A stretch of DNA of 64,000 nt, taken from the NCBI RefSeq assembly GCF_027922145.1, contig NZ_BSFC01000007.1, positions 58,792-122,791 of the forward strand, read 5' to 3'. The position numbers were made by a program, and so were the translations under genes. Positions within the stretch are counted from its first letter, which is position 1; each line of letters starts with the position of its first letter. Source of the stretch: Novosphingobium resinovorum. Lineage in GTDB: Bacteria > Pseudomonadota > Alphaproteobacteria > Sphingomonadales > Sphingomonadaceae. Below the pieces are notes generated by a model. It worked only from the letters and a program-made list of their open reading frames with translations. It made no database searches and was not told where the DNA came from. Below are positions 25,821 to 35,561 of the stretch, piece by piece.

Positions 25821-27122
25821 TCAGACGGCCGAAGCCGGGGCGGCGGAAACGTCGAGTACGGCCTCGTCATCCTTGCCGAGCACCGATTCGGTGATCGAGA
25901 ACGGCAGCGGCAGCGGCTTTTCGATCGCCGAGACCACCGGGATGATGATGAGGAAGTGCGCGAAGTAGTAGAGCGCCGCCAGCTGCGAGATCATCACGTA
26001 GGGCTCCGCCGCCGCGGCGCCGCCGCAGTAGAACAGCACCAGCATCGCCGGGATCAAGCCGAAGAAGAAGAACTTGCGGTACAGCGGACGGTAGCCGCCC
26101 GAACGCACCGGCGACTTGTCGAGCCAGGGCAGGAAGAACCACACCAGGATCGCGCCGAACATGGCGAGCACGCCCATCAGCTTGGCTGGGATGAAGAAGA
26201 AGTCCTGCGTGAAGGCGCGGAGGATCGCGTAGAACGGCCAGAAGTACCATTCGGGCACGATGTGCGCGGGCGTGCTCATCGGGTTCGCCGGGATATAGTT
26301 GTCCGGGTGACCGAGCGCGTTGGGGAAGTAGAACACCGCGATCGCGAAGAGGATCGCGAAGACGCCGATCGCCCAGCCGTCCTTGGCGACGTAGAAGGGG
26401 TAGAACGGCACCGTGTCCGAGCTGGACTTCACTTCCACGCCGGTCGGGTTCGACGAGCCGGGGATGTGCAGTGCCCAGATGTGCAGGATCACCACGCCCA
26501 GGATCACGAAGGGCAGCAGATAGTGCAGCGAGAAGAAGCGGTTGAGCGCAGCGTTGTCAGGCGCGAAACCGCCCAGCAGCCACTGCTGCAACGGCTCGCC
26601 CACGAAGGGGATCGCGCCGAACAGGCCGGTGATGACCTTGGCGCCCCAGAAGCTCATCTGGCCCCAGGGAAGCACGTAGCCCATGAAGGCGGTGGCCATC
26701 ATCAGCAGGAAGATCACCACGCCCAGCAGCCACACCATTTCGCGCGGCGCTTTGTACGAGCCGTAGTAGAAGCCGCGGAAGATGTGGATGTAGATGACGA
26801 CGAAGAAGGCCGAGGCGCCATTGGCGTGCGCATAGCGCATCAGCCAGCCCCAGTTCACGTCGCGCACGGTCATCTCGATGGTGTCGAACGCCACGGCGGT
26901 ATTGGCCGCGTAGTGCATGGCCATGACGATGCCGGTGACGATCTGCAGCACGAGGCAGAGCCCCGCAAGGAAACCGAAGTTCCAGAAATAGTTGAGGTTG
27001 CGCGGAACCTCGTAGCCACCACCCACGGCATTGTAGACGAGGCGCGGGATCGGCAGCCTGTCGTCCATCCACTTCATGAAGGGATGCGCGGGGGTGTAGT
27101 GCTTTGCCCAGGGAAAGCTCAT
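25821..27122 (-). CDS. petB: Cytochrome b of the bc1 complex
   Basis: A 433-residue, eight-helix membrane subunit with the two b haems and both quinone sites. Seen: [11 protein letters not shown], the haem-ligand helices with [13 protein letters not shown] and [31 protein letters not shown], and the Qo-site PEWY ([15 protein letters not shown]). The C-terminus is slightly longer than usual and Ala-rich. Its gene sits 23 bases after the Rieske gene and is surely co-transcribed. Confidence 0.96.
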   Translation of the reverse strand: MSFPWAKHYTPAHPFMKWMDDRLPIPRLVYNAVGGGYEVPRNLNYFWNFGFLAGLCLVLQIVTGIVMAMHYAANTAVAFDTIEMTVRDVNWGWLMRYAHANGASAFFVVIYIHIFRGFYYGSYKAPREMVWLLGVVIFLLMMATAFMGYVLPWGQMSFWGAKVITGLFGAIPFVGEPLQQWLLGGFAPDNAALNRFFSLHYLLPFVILGVVILHIWALHIPGSSNPTGVEVKSSSDTVPFYPFYVAKDGWAIGVFAILFAIAVFYFPNALGHPDNYIPANPMSTPAHIVPEWYFWPFYAILRAFTQDFFFIPAKLMGVLAMFGAILVWFFLPWLDKSPVRSGGYRPLYRKFFFFGLIPAMLVLFYCGGAAAAEPYVMISQLAALYYFAHFLIIIPVVSAIEKPLPLPFSITESVLGKDDEAVLDVSAAPASAV

Positions 27123-27145
27123 GTTCTTGATCCTCTCTCTTGGGC

Positions 27146-27679
27146 TCAGCCGATTTTGACGACGGTGTCGGACGAGAACTCGTACTTCGGCACCTCGAGG
27201 TTCTTGGGCGCGGGGCCTTTGCGGATGCGCGCCGCGGTATCGTAGGCGGAACCGTGGCAGGGGCAGAAGTAGCCGCCGAACTCGCCCTTCACTTCACCTT
27301 CGCCGGCGCCCAGCGGCACGCAGCCGAGGTGGGTGCACACGCCCATGGTGATGAGCCAGTTCTCCTTGCCCTCCTTGGTGCGCTCCTCCAGCGTCTGGGG
27401 ATCGCGCAGCGAGGCGACATCGACCTTGTTGGCGGCCTCGATCTCATGCGGGGTCAGGTTGCGCACGAAGACGGGCTGCTTGCGGAACACCGCCTTGATC
27501 GCCTGTCCGGGCTGGATCGCCGAGATATCGATTTCGGTGGAAGATGCCGCGAGAACGTCGGCCGATGCCGACATCTGGCTCACGAGCGGGACGACGATCC
27601 CGATTCCTGCAACGCCTGCAGCGCTGACTGCGGCGATGTTGATGAAATCGCGCCGCCTTACGCCCTCTGTTTCTGCCAT
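27146..27679 (-). CDS. petA: Ubiquinol-cytochrome c reductase Rieske iron-sulfur subunit
   Basis: A 177-residue protein; the start at ATG 27679 gives [20 protein letters not shown], a twin-arginine-type anchor (RRRDF) as in other bacterial Rieske proteins. The 2Fe-2S motifs CTHLGC and CPCHGSAYD are intact, and the Cys pair that forms the disulfide is included. It carries electrons from ubiquinol to cytochrome c1. First gene of the bc1 operon. Confidence 0.95.
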   Translation of the reverse strand: MAETEGVRRRDFINIAAVSAAGVAGIGIVVPLVSQMSASADVLAASSTEIDISAIQPGQAIKAVFRKQPVFVRNLTPHEIEAANKVDVASLRDPQTLEERTKEGKENWLITMGVCTHLGCVPLGAGEGEVKGEFGGYFCPCHGSAYDTAARIRKGPAPKNLEVPKYEFSSDTVVKIG

Positions 27680-28229
27680 GTTTGCCCTTGCCTTGCTTTC
27701 GACAACCCTCTCTGCCGGAGGTGCGGCAGAAGGTCTATCAGACCGAATGGTATCCTGGTATCCCCCGTGTCGGCTCACGAACCATGGGCAAAACCCATGA
27801 ATCTCCCGACTTTGGGGCTTCTGTTATACATGAACGTCGCCTGTGCCAACCTTGATTTTGGTCAAGGCAAGCTACTGTAACGGACGGAAGTTAGGCCGAT
27901 CGGCTTGGCGATACCGGTGATTTCGGGGTGGGACGGTGGCGATGGCGCGTTCGGGCTGCCGAAGCATGGCAGGCCGCAGCGCTCGGCCTCGGGGGGCTTC
28001 GACAAGCTCAGCCTGAGCGGGTTGGGGGCCTATCAGTGAGACGCCGATGTTGCGCCCCTGCCCTTCGTCATCCTGAACTTGTTTCAGGATCCATCGCGCA
28101 GTTGGTGCCATCGCTGGAAGGTCAAAACCGCCCCGTCGATTTAGTCGCTCATGAACTGGGCGATCGGCCTGTTGGACCCTGAAACAAGTTCAGGGTGACG
28201 GCGAATTTGGGTGGATTGCTGCCATTCAC
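27680..28229. other. Intergenic region with inverted repeats, Rieske side to 28230
   Basis: About 550 bases without a supported gene. The bc1 promoter should lie at the left; TTGGCA (27844-27849) and TATAAC (27823-27828) on the minus strand are a weak candidate at 15-base spacing. The right half holds the element GCTTCGACAAGCTCAGCCTG (27996-28015) and the inverted copies described at 28066-28200. Confidence 0.5.
28066..28200. repeat. Inverted repeat pair around 'CTGAACTTGTTTCAGG'
   Basis: CATCCTGAACTTGTTTCAGG at about 28069-28088 is itself a near-palindrome and is inverted at 28174-28200 (CCCTGAAACAAGTTCAGGGT). The arms lie about 80 bases apart in non-coding DNA. This looks like an intergenic repeat family rather than an insertion sequence. 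Confidence 0.6.
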
Positions 28230-28685
28230 ATGATAGCATTCCGCCGCATGACATTCGTTACTTTCATCATGGCCGTCGCTCATCTGACAAGCAATTCGAG
28301 CGCGGATAGTGGTGAAAGATCGCTAACGCAAAATGGGGGTCGGCCTAACTGCCACCCATCACCATCAGGTTGGCAACGGCAGGGGTGCGAATTTGGCGAG
28401 CTGGCCACCGTGAATCTCTTGGAGATTCGTGACAATCAGCTCTTTTGGAATGGTAAGTTAACCAGCGACGAAACTGTGTTCGATTACCTTGAAGACAATG
28501 CGCAACTTGATCCTCGGCCGGGAATTGCCTTCGTGGTTGACCTTGCATCTGATCGAGATCGTGTTGCCGTTATTCGTCGCGCGGTTGGCGAGCGATATAG
28601 GTGTAGCACCTTGATACCGTGCGTTGAGTACACCGCAGCGGAATGGGAAAAGGCCGGTCCACCACCTTCACGCGAAGTCCGCTAA
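28230..28685 (+). CDS. Hypothetical exported protein, possibly ExbD-like fold
   Basis: A 151-residue protein; the N-terminus (MIAFRRMTFVTFIMAVAHLT) is a likely signal sequence, and an alternative ATG at 28248 would shorten it by six residues. The mature part has four Cys. The segment from LLEIRDNQLFWNGKLTSDET to IAFVVDLASDRDRVAVIRRA recalls the periplasmic domain of ExbD/TolR proteins, but no proton-path Asp helix exists, so it would not act as a TonB motor subunit. Function unknown; no operon partner. Confidence 0.6.
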   Translation: MIAFRRMTFVTFIMAVAHLTSNSSADSGERSLTQNGGRPNCHPSPSGWQRQGCEFGELATVNLLEIRDNQLFWNGKLTSDETVFDYLEDNAQLDPRPGIAFVVDLASDRDRVAVIRRAVGERYRCSTLIPCVEYTAAEWEKAGPPPSREVR

Positions 28686-28712
28686 GGGGCGTAAGTTGCC
28701 GACCACCAAGTT

Positions 28713-28789
28713 CGTCATTGCGAGCGTAGCGAAGCAACCCAGGGCAGTATGACGCCGCCCTGGATTGCTTCGCTGCGCTCGCAATGACG
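28713..28789. repeat. Long palindromic repeat, copy 2
   Basis: Opens with CGTCATTGCGAGCGTAGCGA and closes with the complementary CGCTGCGCTCGCAATGACG; inner arms CCCAGGGC/GCCCTGGAT. About 77 bp, between a hypothetical gene and the YfiH-type gene. Confidence 0.85.
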
Positions 28790-28800
28790 GAGGTACGCCC

Positions 28801-29571
28801 TCAGCCCAACCCGATCAGCGAAATCTGCCGCCCGTAGCTCAGTTCCCCGCGATGGGTGGCGCGGCGGAAGGAGTAGAACCGCTCGGGCTCGGCATAGGTA
28901 TCCAGCCGCAGCCCCTCGGGATGCGCGATCCCGGCGAGGCGTAACCGGCACAGCACGTAGCCTTCGAGGTCGAACTGGAAATGATCCGGCCGCTCTTCCT
29001 GGAAGAACCGCGCATTGGGCAGGTCGTCGGCGAGGAAGCGCTCGCGGAACGCCGCGTCCACCTCGTAGGAATCCTGCGCGATGCATGGACCTACCGCCGC
29101 GACGATGCTTTCCCGCCGGGCGCCGAGGGCCTCCATCGCGGCGATGGTGGAATCGGTGACGCCGCCCAGCGCCCCGCGCCAGCCGGCATGGGCCGCGCCG
29201 ATCACGCCTGCCTCGCGGTCGGCGAAGAGCACCGGCGCGCAGTCGGCGGTGAGGATGCCCAGCACCGCGCCGGGCCGGTCGGTGACGATGGCGTCGGCCT
29301 TGGGGCGGTCTTCCTCGGACCATGGTTCCCCGCCCAGCACCGCGCAGTCGGCCGAGTGGACCTGATAGACCGTGACCAGCCGCGCGCCGGGCAGCACCGC
29401 TTCGGCCGCCAGCGCACGGTTGCGCTCGACGAGGTCAAGGTCGTCGCCCGAACCGCGCCCGACGTTGAGGCCCGCCACCTCGCCCTCGCTCACCCCGCCC
29501 CGGCGGCCGAGGAAGCCGTGGGAGATACCTTCGAGCAGGGCGGCGCGGTTGACTTCGACCGGCTCAGCCAA
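28801..29571 (-). CDS. pgeF: YfiH/PgeF (LACC1-like) multicopper-fold protein
   Basis: A 256-residue member of the polyphenol-oxidase/LACC1 family. Known members act as purine nucleoside phosphorylase/adenosine deaminase or correct peptidoglycan precursors. Catalytic signatures: YQVHSADCAVL (His), TADCAPVLFAD (Cys), GAAHAGWRGALGG (His) and VGPCIAQDSYEV. The stop lies before a repeat; the start overlaps the pepN stop by eight bases, so the two are co-translated. Confidence 0.9.
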   Translation of the reverse strand: MAEPVEVNRAALLEGISHGFLGRRGGVSEGEVAGLNVGRGSGDDLDLVERNRALAAEAVLPGARLVTVYQVHSADCAVLGGEPWSEEDRPKADAIVTDRPGAVLGILTADCAPVLFADREAGVIGAAHAGWRGALGGVTDSTIAAMEALGARRESIVAAVGPCIAQDSYEVDAAFRERFLADDLPNARFFQEERPDHFQFDLEGYVLCRLRLAGIAHPEGLRLDTYAEPERFYSFRRATHRGELSYGRQISLIGLG

Positions 29572-32218
29572 GGGACTTCGACACCTGCTCGCGCACGTCG
29601 CGCGAAAGGTCGGGCAGTGCCGCGATGCGCTCCAGTTCGGCGCGCATCATCGCCGCGCGGACCGGCTCGATCCGGCGCCAGCGGCCGAGCGAGGGCACGA
29701 AGCGCGCCGCCGTCTGCGCGTTGATCGGGTCGAGGCGGCGGATCAGGTCGCCGATCATGCGGTAGCCCTCGCCGCTGGCGTCGTGGAACGCCTTGGGGTT
29801 CGCTGCCGCCGCCATGTAGAGCGCCCGCACGCGGTTGGGGTTGGTCATGGTAAAGTCTGCGTGCTGCGCCAGCGCCGCGATGTGCTCCAGCACTTTCGGG
29901 TTCAGCGCGCCCGCCTGGAGCGAGAACCACTTGTCGATGACGAGGGCATTGCCTTCGTAGCGATCGTGGAAGTCGGTCAGCGCCGTCTCGCGCTCGGGCG
30001 CGTCGAGGCTGGCGAGGACCATGAGCGCGCCCTGACGGTCGGTCATGTTGTCGGCCGCCTGGTACTGCGCGAAGGCACGGCTAGCGCCCTCGGCCGGGTC
30101 GCCGCAGGCGATCAGCACCAGCGCCTGCGTCTTGATCTTGCGGGCACCGCGCGCGGCCGCCTCGCGCGAATAGGGCACGGCGACGGCGCGGTCGTGGAGC
30201 GCCTTAAGCGGACCGGTGAGTTCGCGGCCCAGCCATGCCTTCAGCGCCTCGCGCTCGGCATGGATCGCGCCGGGGTCGGAGACGGGGAGCTGCTCGGCAA
30301 GGTAGGTCTCGGCGGGCAGGATCATCAGCTCGCCGCGCATCAGGTCGTCGAGCGCGGGGTCGGCGATCACCGAACCGTAAGCCTCGCCGATCGCCGCCCG
30401 GCCCTCGGCCCGCGCCGCATCGTCGAGCTTGCCCGAGACCGCGGCGACGAGATGCTGGACTACGAGGCCCTGCATCGCCTCGTAGCGGGCGAAGGGATCA
30501 TCGTCATGCGCGGCGAGGAACACGAGGTCCGCGCTGTCGCGTTCGAACTCGATCGCCACCGGCGCGGAGAAGCCGCGATTGATCGACAGCACCGGCGGCT
30601 GCGTGAAACCGTCGAAGGTGAAGGTCTGGCTGTCCTTGTCGAGGACGATCAACTGCTCGCCCGAATGCGCGCCGGTGTCGCGGTCGAACAGGGCGACGCG
30701 CAAGGGGATCGGCATGGCCTGCTTTTCGGGCTGTCCGGGGGTGGCGGGGACGGTCTGGGTGAGCTTGAGTACCGTTTGGGTGCCGTTGTGTGCCATCTCA
30801 GCAGCAACCTGCGGCGTGCCGGCCTGCGAGTACCACAGGCGGAACTGCGTGAGATCGAGCCTGGCGCCATCCTCGATCGCCTTGACGAAATCCTCGCAGG
30901 TCGCGGCCTCGCCATCGTGGCGCTCGAAGTAGAGGTCGGTGCCCTGGCGGAACCGTTCGAGGCCCGCCATGGTGCGCATCATGCGGATCACCTCGGCGCC
31001 CTTGTTGTAGATCGTCGCGGTGTAGAAGTTGCTGATTTCCTGGAAGGAATCGGGCCGGATCGGGTGCGCCAGCGGGCCGGAATCCTCGGGGAACTGGGCG
31101 ATGCGCAGGACGCGCACGTCCTCGATCCGCTTGACCGCCTCACTGCCCATGTCGGCGCTGAACAGCTGGTCGCGCAGCACGGTGAAGCCTTCCTTGAGGC
31201 TCAGCTGGAACCAGTCGCGGCAGGTCACGCGGTTGCCCGACCAGTTGTGGAAGTATTCGTGCCCGATCACGCCTTCGACGGCATCGTAATCGCCGTCCGT
31301 CGCGGTCTCGGGGTCGGCCAGAACATAGCGCGTGTTGAAGACGTTGAGGCCCTTGTTCTCCATCGCGCCCATGTTGAAATCGGACACGGCGACGATGTTG
31401 AACAAGTCCAGATCGTACTCACGCCCGAACGCTTCCTCGTCCCACTTCATGGAATTGACGAGGGAATCCATTGCATGCTGGGTGCGGTCCTCGTCACCCG
31501 GGCGGACCCAGATATTGAGGTCGACTTTGCGGCCGCCCATGGTGGTGAATTCCGCGTGATTGGCGACGAGGTCTCCTGCTACCAGTGCGAAGAGGTAGCT
31601 CGGCTTGGGCCAGGGATCGTGCCATTCGGCCCAATGCGTGCCGTCCTCGCCCTCGCCGCTGGCGGTGCAGTTGCCGTTGGCGAGGAGGATGGGGAACTGC
31701 GCCTTCTCGCCGCTCATCCGCACCGAGTAGGTGGAGAGCACGTCGGGCCGGTCGGGGAAGAAGGTGATGCGGCGGAAGCCCTCCGCCTCGCACTGGGTGC
31801 AGAGCATCCCGTTCGAGGCATAGAGGCCCATGAGCTGGCTGTTCGCGGCGGGATTGAGCGCGGTTTCGACCTCGACCTCATGCGCCTCGCCGTTCAGTTC
31901 GACGAGGAGGTCGGAGCCGTCGAGGCGCCAGTCGTTGACGTCGAGCCCGTCCACCCGGACCGCCAGCGGGGCGATCTGGTCGCCATTGAGGCGCAACGTC
32001 GAAGCGCCGTTTCCTGCGGGATTGCGCGCGACCGAGAGCTTGGCGACGACCTTAGTGGCGTCGAGGCCGAGGCGGAAATCCAGCGCGACCTTAGGCACCA
32101 GCCATGCGGGCGGCAGGTAATCCTCGCGCCGGATCACCGGAGGCGCGGCGAGCGGCGGCGCGGCATCCGCCACTTGAGTGTTCTCGGCGGGCTCGGAGGG
32201 TCTGCTGGCGATGTCCAT
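29564..32218 (-). CDS. pepN: Aminopeptidase N
   Basis: An 884-residue M1 zinc aminopeptidase. The exopeptidase motif GAMENKGLN and the zinc site HEYFHNWSGNRVTCRD (HExxH equivalent HEYFH with the downstream Glu in SLKEGFTVLRD) are intact, and length matches bacterial PepN. No signal peptide is seen, so it works in the cytoplasm on peptides. The N-terminus has about 25 extra residues before the domain begins (REDYLPPAWL). Upstream partner of pgeF in a two-gene operon. Confidence 0.95.
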   Translation of the reverse strand: MDIASRPSEPAENTQVADAAPPLAAPPVIRREDYLPPAWLVPKVALDFRLGLDATKVVAKLSVARNPAGNGASTLRLNGDQIAPLAVRVDGLDVNDWRLDGSDLLVELNGEAHEVEVETALNPAANSQLMGLYASNGMLCTQCEAEGFRRITFFPDRPDVLSTYSVRMSGEKAQFPILLANGNCTASGEGEDGTHWAEWHDPWPKPSYLFALVAGDLVANHAEFTTMGGRKVDLNIWVRPGDEDRTQHAMDSLVNSMKWDEEAFGREYDLDLFNIVAVSDFNMGAMENKGLNVFNTRYVLADPETATDGDYDAVEGVIGHEYFHNWSGNRVTCRDWFQLSLKEGFTVLRDQLFSADMGSEAVKRIEDVRVLRIAQFPEDSGPLAHPIRPDSFQEISNFYTATIYNKGAEVIRMMRTMAGLERFRQGTDLYFERHDGEAATCEDFVKAIEDGARLDLTQFRLWYSQAGTPQVAAEMAHNGTQTVLKLTQTVPATPGQPEKQAMPIPLRVALFDRDTGAHSGEQLIVLDKDSQTFTFDGFTQPPVLSINRGFSAPVAIEFERDSADLVFLAAHDDDPFARYEAMQGLVVQHLVAAVSGKLDDAARAEGRAAIGEAYGSVIADPALDDLMRGELMILPAETYLAEQLPVSDPGAIHAEREALKAWLGRELTGPLKALHDRAVAVPYSREAAARGARKIKTQALVLIACGDPAEGASRAFAQYQAADNMTDRQGALMVLASLDAPERETALTDFHDRYEGNALVIDKWFSLQAGALNPKVLEHIAALAQHADFTMTNPNRVRALYMAAAANPKAFHDASGEGYRMIGDLIRRLDPINAQTAARFVPSLGRWRRIEPVRAAMMRAELERIAALPDLSRDVREQVSKSLG

Positions 32219-32289
32219 GCCTGTTACTTAGAGGCTCGGCGGCCGATTGCCAGCGGGGGATTCGTCATTGGCGATCCGCCCACCCCCAA

Positions 32290-32311
32290 CCCCTCCCGCA
32301 AGCGGGAGGGG
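32290..32311. repeat. Short G/C palindrome
   Basis: Same ten-base arms as the pair at 24132-24194, with AA in the centre. Lies in the divergent gap between pepN and the epimerase. Confidence 0.65.
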
Positions 32312-32389
32312 AGCGAGACTTGCGAAGCTGCAGGCTGAGTTAGTCGCAGCGGGGTGGGCATCGCGCTCCACCTTCGCTAGCTATGGACC

Positions 32390-33193
32390 ATGCGCCGCCT
32401 GTTCATCTTCGGTCTCGGCTATACGGCCGGTTTCATCGCCTCGCTGTTCGAAGTGCAGGGCTGGGAAGTGGTCTCGACCGGCAGCGAGGGCACCCTTGCC
32501 TTCGACGACGAGGGCAGTGTGCGCCTTGCTCTGGCGGATGCTGATCACGTGCTCTCCTCGGTCCCGCCGGGACGTGAGGGGCGGGGCGAGCCGCTGGACT
32601 TCGTGCTCGAGCGCTATGGCGATGCGCTAAGGGGAAAGGCGCTGTCGTACTTGTCCTCCACCGGCGTCTACGGCGACACCGGCGGCGCGTGGGTGGACGA
32701 GAGCGCGCCTGTCGGCACCGGCCGCCGCACGGCGCGGGCCGAAGCCGATGCGGCATGGCTGGCGCTGGGCGCGCGGGTCTATCGCCTTCCGGGGATCTAC
32801 GGCCCCGGCCGCTCGATACTGGAACGGCTGGCGCTGGGCCGCGCGCATCGGATCGACATGCCCGATCAGGTGTTCAGCCGCGTCCATGTCAAGGACATCG
32901 CGAGCGGGGTGCTGGCCGGGATCGGCGCTCAACCGGGCGCCTACAACCTCGCCGACGACCTGCCCTGCGCGCAGAACCTGCTGGTGGAGGAAGCCTGCCG
33001 CCTTACCGGGACGCCGCTGCCGCCGCTGCAATCGCTGGAGGAGGCTGAGCTGTCGCCCATGGCGCGGGCGTTCTACGCGGAGAACCGGCGCGTCGCGAAC
33101 GGTAGGGCAAAGCGCGTGCTCGGCTGGCGGCCGCGCTACCCCACTTATGTCGAGGGCCTAGCCGCGCTTGCGCGCCGCCAGCGCGATCACTAG
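32390..33193 (+). CDS. NAD(P)-dependent epimerase/dehydratase, YeeZ-like
   Basis: A 267-residue extended-SDR protein. The nucleotide-binding start RRLFIFGLGYTAGFIA has the altered GxGYxxG glycine motif of the YeeZ group; LSYLSSTGVYGDTGGAWVDE and YRLPGIYGPGRS are also typical. Substrate unknown for the family. The 3' end overlaps the convergent EamA transporter gene by 36 bases. Confidence 0.85.
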   Translation: MRRLFIFGLGYTAGFIASLFEVQGWEVVSTGSEGTLAFDDEGSVRLALADADHVLSSVPPGREGRGEPLDFVLERYGDALRGKALSYLSSTGVYGDTGGAWVDESAPVGTGRRTARAEADAAWLALGARVYRLPGIYGPGRSILERLALGRAHRIDMPDQVFSRVHVKDIASGVLAGIGAQPGAYNLADDLPCAQNLLVEEACRLTGTPLPPLQSLEEAELSPMARAFYAENRRVANGRAKRVLGWRPRYPTYVEGLAALARRQRDH

Positions 33194-34066
33194 CCCCGCC
33201 AGCGCCAGCACCGCGCCGCCGACCGCAAGGCCGGTCCAGCGATAGCCTTCGAACAGGGTCGAGAGTCCCATCGCCACCACCGGCACCGCAACGCCGTTGT
33301 AGGCCGCGCGCCCGGGGCCGAGTTCGCGGATCAGCATGAAGTAGAGCGGGAAAGTCACCACCGATCCGGCGATCGCCAGGTAGGCGATCCCGGCGAGGTA
33401 TTCCCAGCGCGTCTCCATCACCGGCGCGCCGACGGTGGCGAGGCTCCAGCAGGCGTCGATCGCGGCGCCCAGCAGCATCGCCCATGCCAGCATCGGCACC
33501 ATCGGCTGCGCGCGGCCGACGCTCGTGCCCTGCAGGATGTTGGCGGTGGAGGCGCTGAGGATGCCCGCGCAAGTCATCAGCACGCCGAGCGCGACGCGGC
33601 CCTCGGGCGGGGCGCTGCGGTATTCGTGGACCATCAGAAGCGCGATGCCCGCGATCGCCACCAGCGAGCCCGCGACGAAGCCCGGCGTCACCTTCTGGCC
33701 GAGGAATATCCGCGCCAGCACCGCATTGGGCAGCATCAGCAGCGCATAGCAGACGGCGACCAGCCCCGAGGTCAGGTGGATCTCAGCTTGGTAGACGAAC
33801 TGGAAGTTGCACACGAACTGGCTCAGCCCGACCAGCAGCGCCAGCCCCATCCCCTGCCGCGAAAGGCGCAGACTGTCGCGCCGCAGCAGCGCGAGCGCCA
33901 GCATTCCCGCGCCCGCCAGCGCGAAGCGGTACGTGATCGACCATGTCGGCGGCACCGATCCGACCTGATCCTTGATCACCAGCCAGGTCGAGCCCCAGAT
34001 CGCCGTGACGACGAGGAAGGCGAAGATCACCTTGCCTCGGGAAGCGGGCTCCTGCGCCTCGGTCAC
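33158..34066 (-). CDS. EamA/DMT-family transporter
   Basis: A 302-residue membrane protein with ten hydrophobic helices in two EamA repeats (first: FAFLVVTAIWGSTWLVIKDQ; second starts near GVLMTCAGILSASTANI). I take the GTG at 34066, which overlaps the threonine aldolase stop (GTGA); an upstream reading would use the aldolase's own sequence in another frame. Members export amino acids or metabolites; here co-expression with threonine aldolase hints at amino acid or aldehyde-related export, which is inference. Confidence 0.85.
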   Translation of the reverse strand: MTEAQEPASRGKVIFAFLVVTAIWGSTWLVIKDQVGSVPPTWSITYRFALAGAGMLALALLRRDSLRLSRQGMGLALLVGLSQFVCNFQFVYQAEIHLTSGLVAVCYALLMLPNAVLARIFLGQKVTPGFVAGSLVAIAGIALLMVHEYRSAPPEGRVALGVLMTCAGILSASTANILQGTSVGRAQPMVPMLAWAMLLGAAIDACWSLATVGAPVMETRWEYLAGIAYLAIAGSVVTFPLYFMLIRELGPGRAAYNGVAVPVVAMGLSTLFEGYRWTGLAVGGAVLALAGLVIALAARKRG

Positions 34067-35064
34067 AGCCCGGCCAATGCCCTGGCGAGGGCGGAGACAT
34101 GCGCGTCCTTCGCATCCCACGACGTCACCAGCCGCGCGGCATCGGCGCCCCAGTCGTAGAAGGCGAAGCCTTGCGCACGCAGCGCCTCGCGCTCGGCGGC
34201 GGTGCAGGTGAGGAAGATCTCGTTGGCCTCTACCGGATGGAGCAGGCGGCCCGGCGCGGCAGCGGCGATTTCGGCGGCGGCGGCATTGGCGGCGCGCGCG
34301 TTGCCCAGCCACAAGTCGCCCTCCAGCATCGCGAGGATCTGCGCGGCCATGAAGCGGCCCTTGGACTGCAGGTGCCCGGCGCGCTTGCGGCGGTAGCGGA
34401 TCGTGCGCGCGGCCTCGACGTCGAAGAAGACGATGGCCTCCGCGCCCATGCCGCCGTTCTTGACGAAGCCGAAGCTCAGCGCATCGACCGCGCCTGCGGC
34501 CTCGGCGGGAGAGCAGCCCAGATACGCCGTCGCATTGGCGAAACGCGCGCCGTCCATGTGCAGGCCAAGGCCGCGCGCCTGCGCGAAAGCGGCGATCGCG
34601 GCGACTTCCTCGGGACGGTAGACGCAGCCGTACTCGCTCGCCTGCGTGATCGAGATCGCATGGGGCTGGACCTGATGGACGTCGTCGCGGATCGGATCGA
34701 TCACGGCGGCGAGGGTTTCAGGCGTGACCTTGGCGCTGGCCCCGTCCGCCAGCAGCAGCTTGGCGCCGTGAAGGAAGAAGCCCGGCGCGCCCGCCTCGTC
34801 CATCTCGATATGCGCCTCGCGGTGGCAGACGACGGCGCCGTGCGGCGACGTCATGGCGGCGAGGGCAAGGCAGTTGGCGGCGGTCCCGCTCGCCACCCAC
34901 AGCACCGCGCACTCGCGCCCGAACAGCGCCGAGAACGTGGCGTCGAGGCGCTGGCTCAGCGCGTCGTTGTCATAGGGCGCGTCGGGCGCATCGGCGGCCA
35001 TCATCGCCTTCCAGACGGCGGGATGGACGGCGGCGGCATTGTCGGACGTGAACTGCATGGCCAT
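34063..35064 (-). CDS. Low-specificity L-threonine aldolase (beta-eliminating lyase family)
   Basis: A 333-residue fold-type I PLP enzyme that splits threonine to glycine and acetaldehyde. Start at the ATG giving MAMQFTSDN; an ATG at 35085 would add seven residues. Visible: MQFTSDNAAAVHP, VASGTAANCLALA, CHREAHIEMDEAGAP, HMDGARFANA (the PLP-contact Asp/Arg) and the Schiff-base Lys in SFGFVKNGGMGAE. It overlaps the EamA transporter gene downstream. Confidence 0.88.
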   Translation of the reverse strand: MAMQFTSDNAAAVHPAVWKAMMAADAPDAPYDNDALSQRLDATFSALFGRECAVLWVASGTAANCLALAAMTSPHGAVVCHREAHIEMDEAGAPGFFLHGAKLLLADGASAKVTPETLAAVIDPIRDDVHQVQPHAISITQASEYGCVYRPEEVAAIAAFAQARGLGLHMDGARFANATAYLGCSPAEAAGAVDALSFGFVKNGGMGAEAIVFFDVEAARTIRYRRKRAGHLQSKGRFMAAQILAMLEGDLWLGNARAANAAAAEIAAAAPGRLLHPVEANEIFLTCTAAEREALRAQGFAFYDWGADAARLVTSWDAKDAHVSALARALAGL

Positions 35065-35119
35065 ATGCCCTGTGAGCGCGCGCACGCCCCGTCAAGCGCG
35101 CAACGAGGAGAACCGCCCC

Positions 35120-35410
35120 ATGGTCGGCGTCACCATTACCAAGCACGAGTTCGGCTCGGCCGGAGAGTACCACGCCCACGTCGCGGACAGCGAGCATATC
35201 GGCCGCCTGACATGGACCGAACGCGGCCTGGTGCGCTCTGCCGACCACACACTGGTCCCCGAGGCGATCGGCGGGCGCGGCGTCGCGATGCGGCTGGTCG
35301 AGGCGATGGTCGCCGATGCACGCGAGAACCACTTCAAGATCGAGCCGGCATGCAGCTACGTCGCGGTGGCGTTCAAGCGGCATCCGGAATGGGCGGACGT
35401 GAAGGCGTGA
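35120..35410 (+). CDS. Small GNAT-like N-acetyltransferase (YjdJ type)
   Basis: A 96-residue protein; ATG 35120 follows GAGGAGAACCGCC. It has the compact YjdJ-type fold: HIGRLTWTERG, VPEAIGGRGVAMRLVEAMV (acetyl-CoA loop, here with GGRG) and SYVAVAFKRHPEW at the end. The substrate is unknown; such proteins are usually stand-alone. Divergent from the threonine aldolase. Confidence 0.88.
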   Translation: MVGVTITKHEFGSAGEYHAHVADSEHIGRLTWTERGLVRSADHTLVPEAIGGRGVAMRLVEAMVADARENHFKIEPACSYVAVAFKRHPEWADVKA

Positions 35411-35467
35411 GGGCGCTGGGGTCGGCCCTGGCCCACTCCCCTCGTCATTAGTCCCACTCCCCTCGTT

Positions 35468-35545
35468 CGTCATTGCGAGCGTAGCGAAGCAATCCAGGGC
35501 AATTCAGCGCCGCCTTGGATTGCTTCGCTACGCTCGCAATGACGA
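35468..35545. repeat. Long palindromic repeat, copy 3
   Basis: Opens CGTCATTGCGAGCGTAGCGA and closes TCGCTACGCTCGCAATGACG. The two 20-base ends are perfectly complementary. Lies between convergent GNAT and amidohydrolase genes. Confidence 0.9.
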
Positions 35546-35561
35546 ACGAGGGGGAGGTTGC

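Noticed and set aside
25788..27245. Long plus-strand frame (485 residues) over cytochrome b
   Set aside because: Antisense shadow of a clear conserved gene; His/Glu/Arg-rich composition typical of high-GC shadows.
29372..32338. 988-residue plus-strand frame over pepN
   Set aside because: Antisense shadow; pepN on the other strand has all catalytic motifs.
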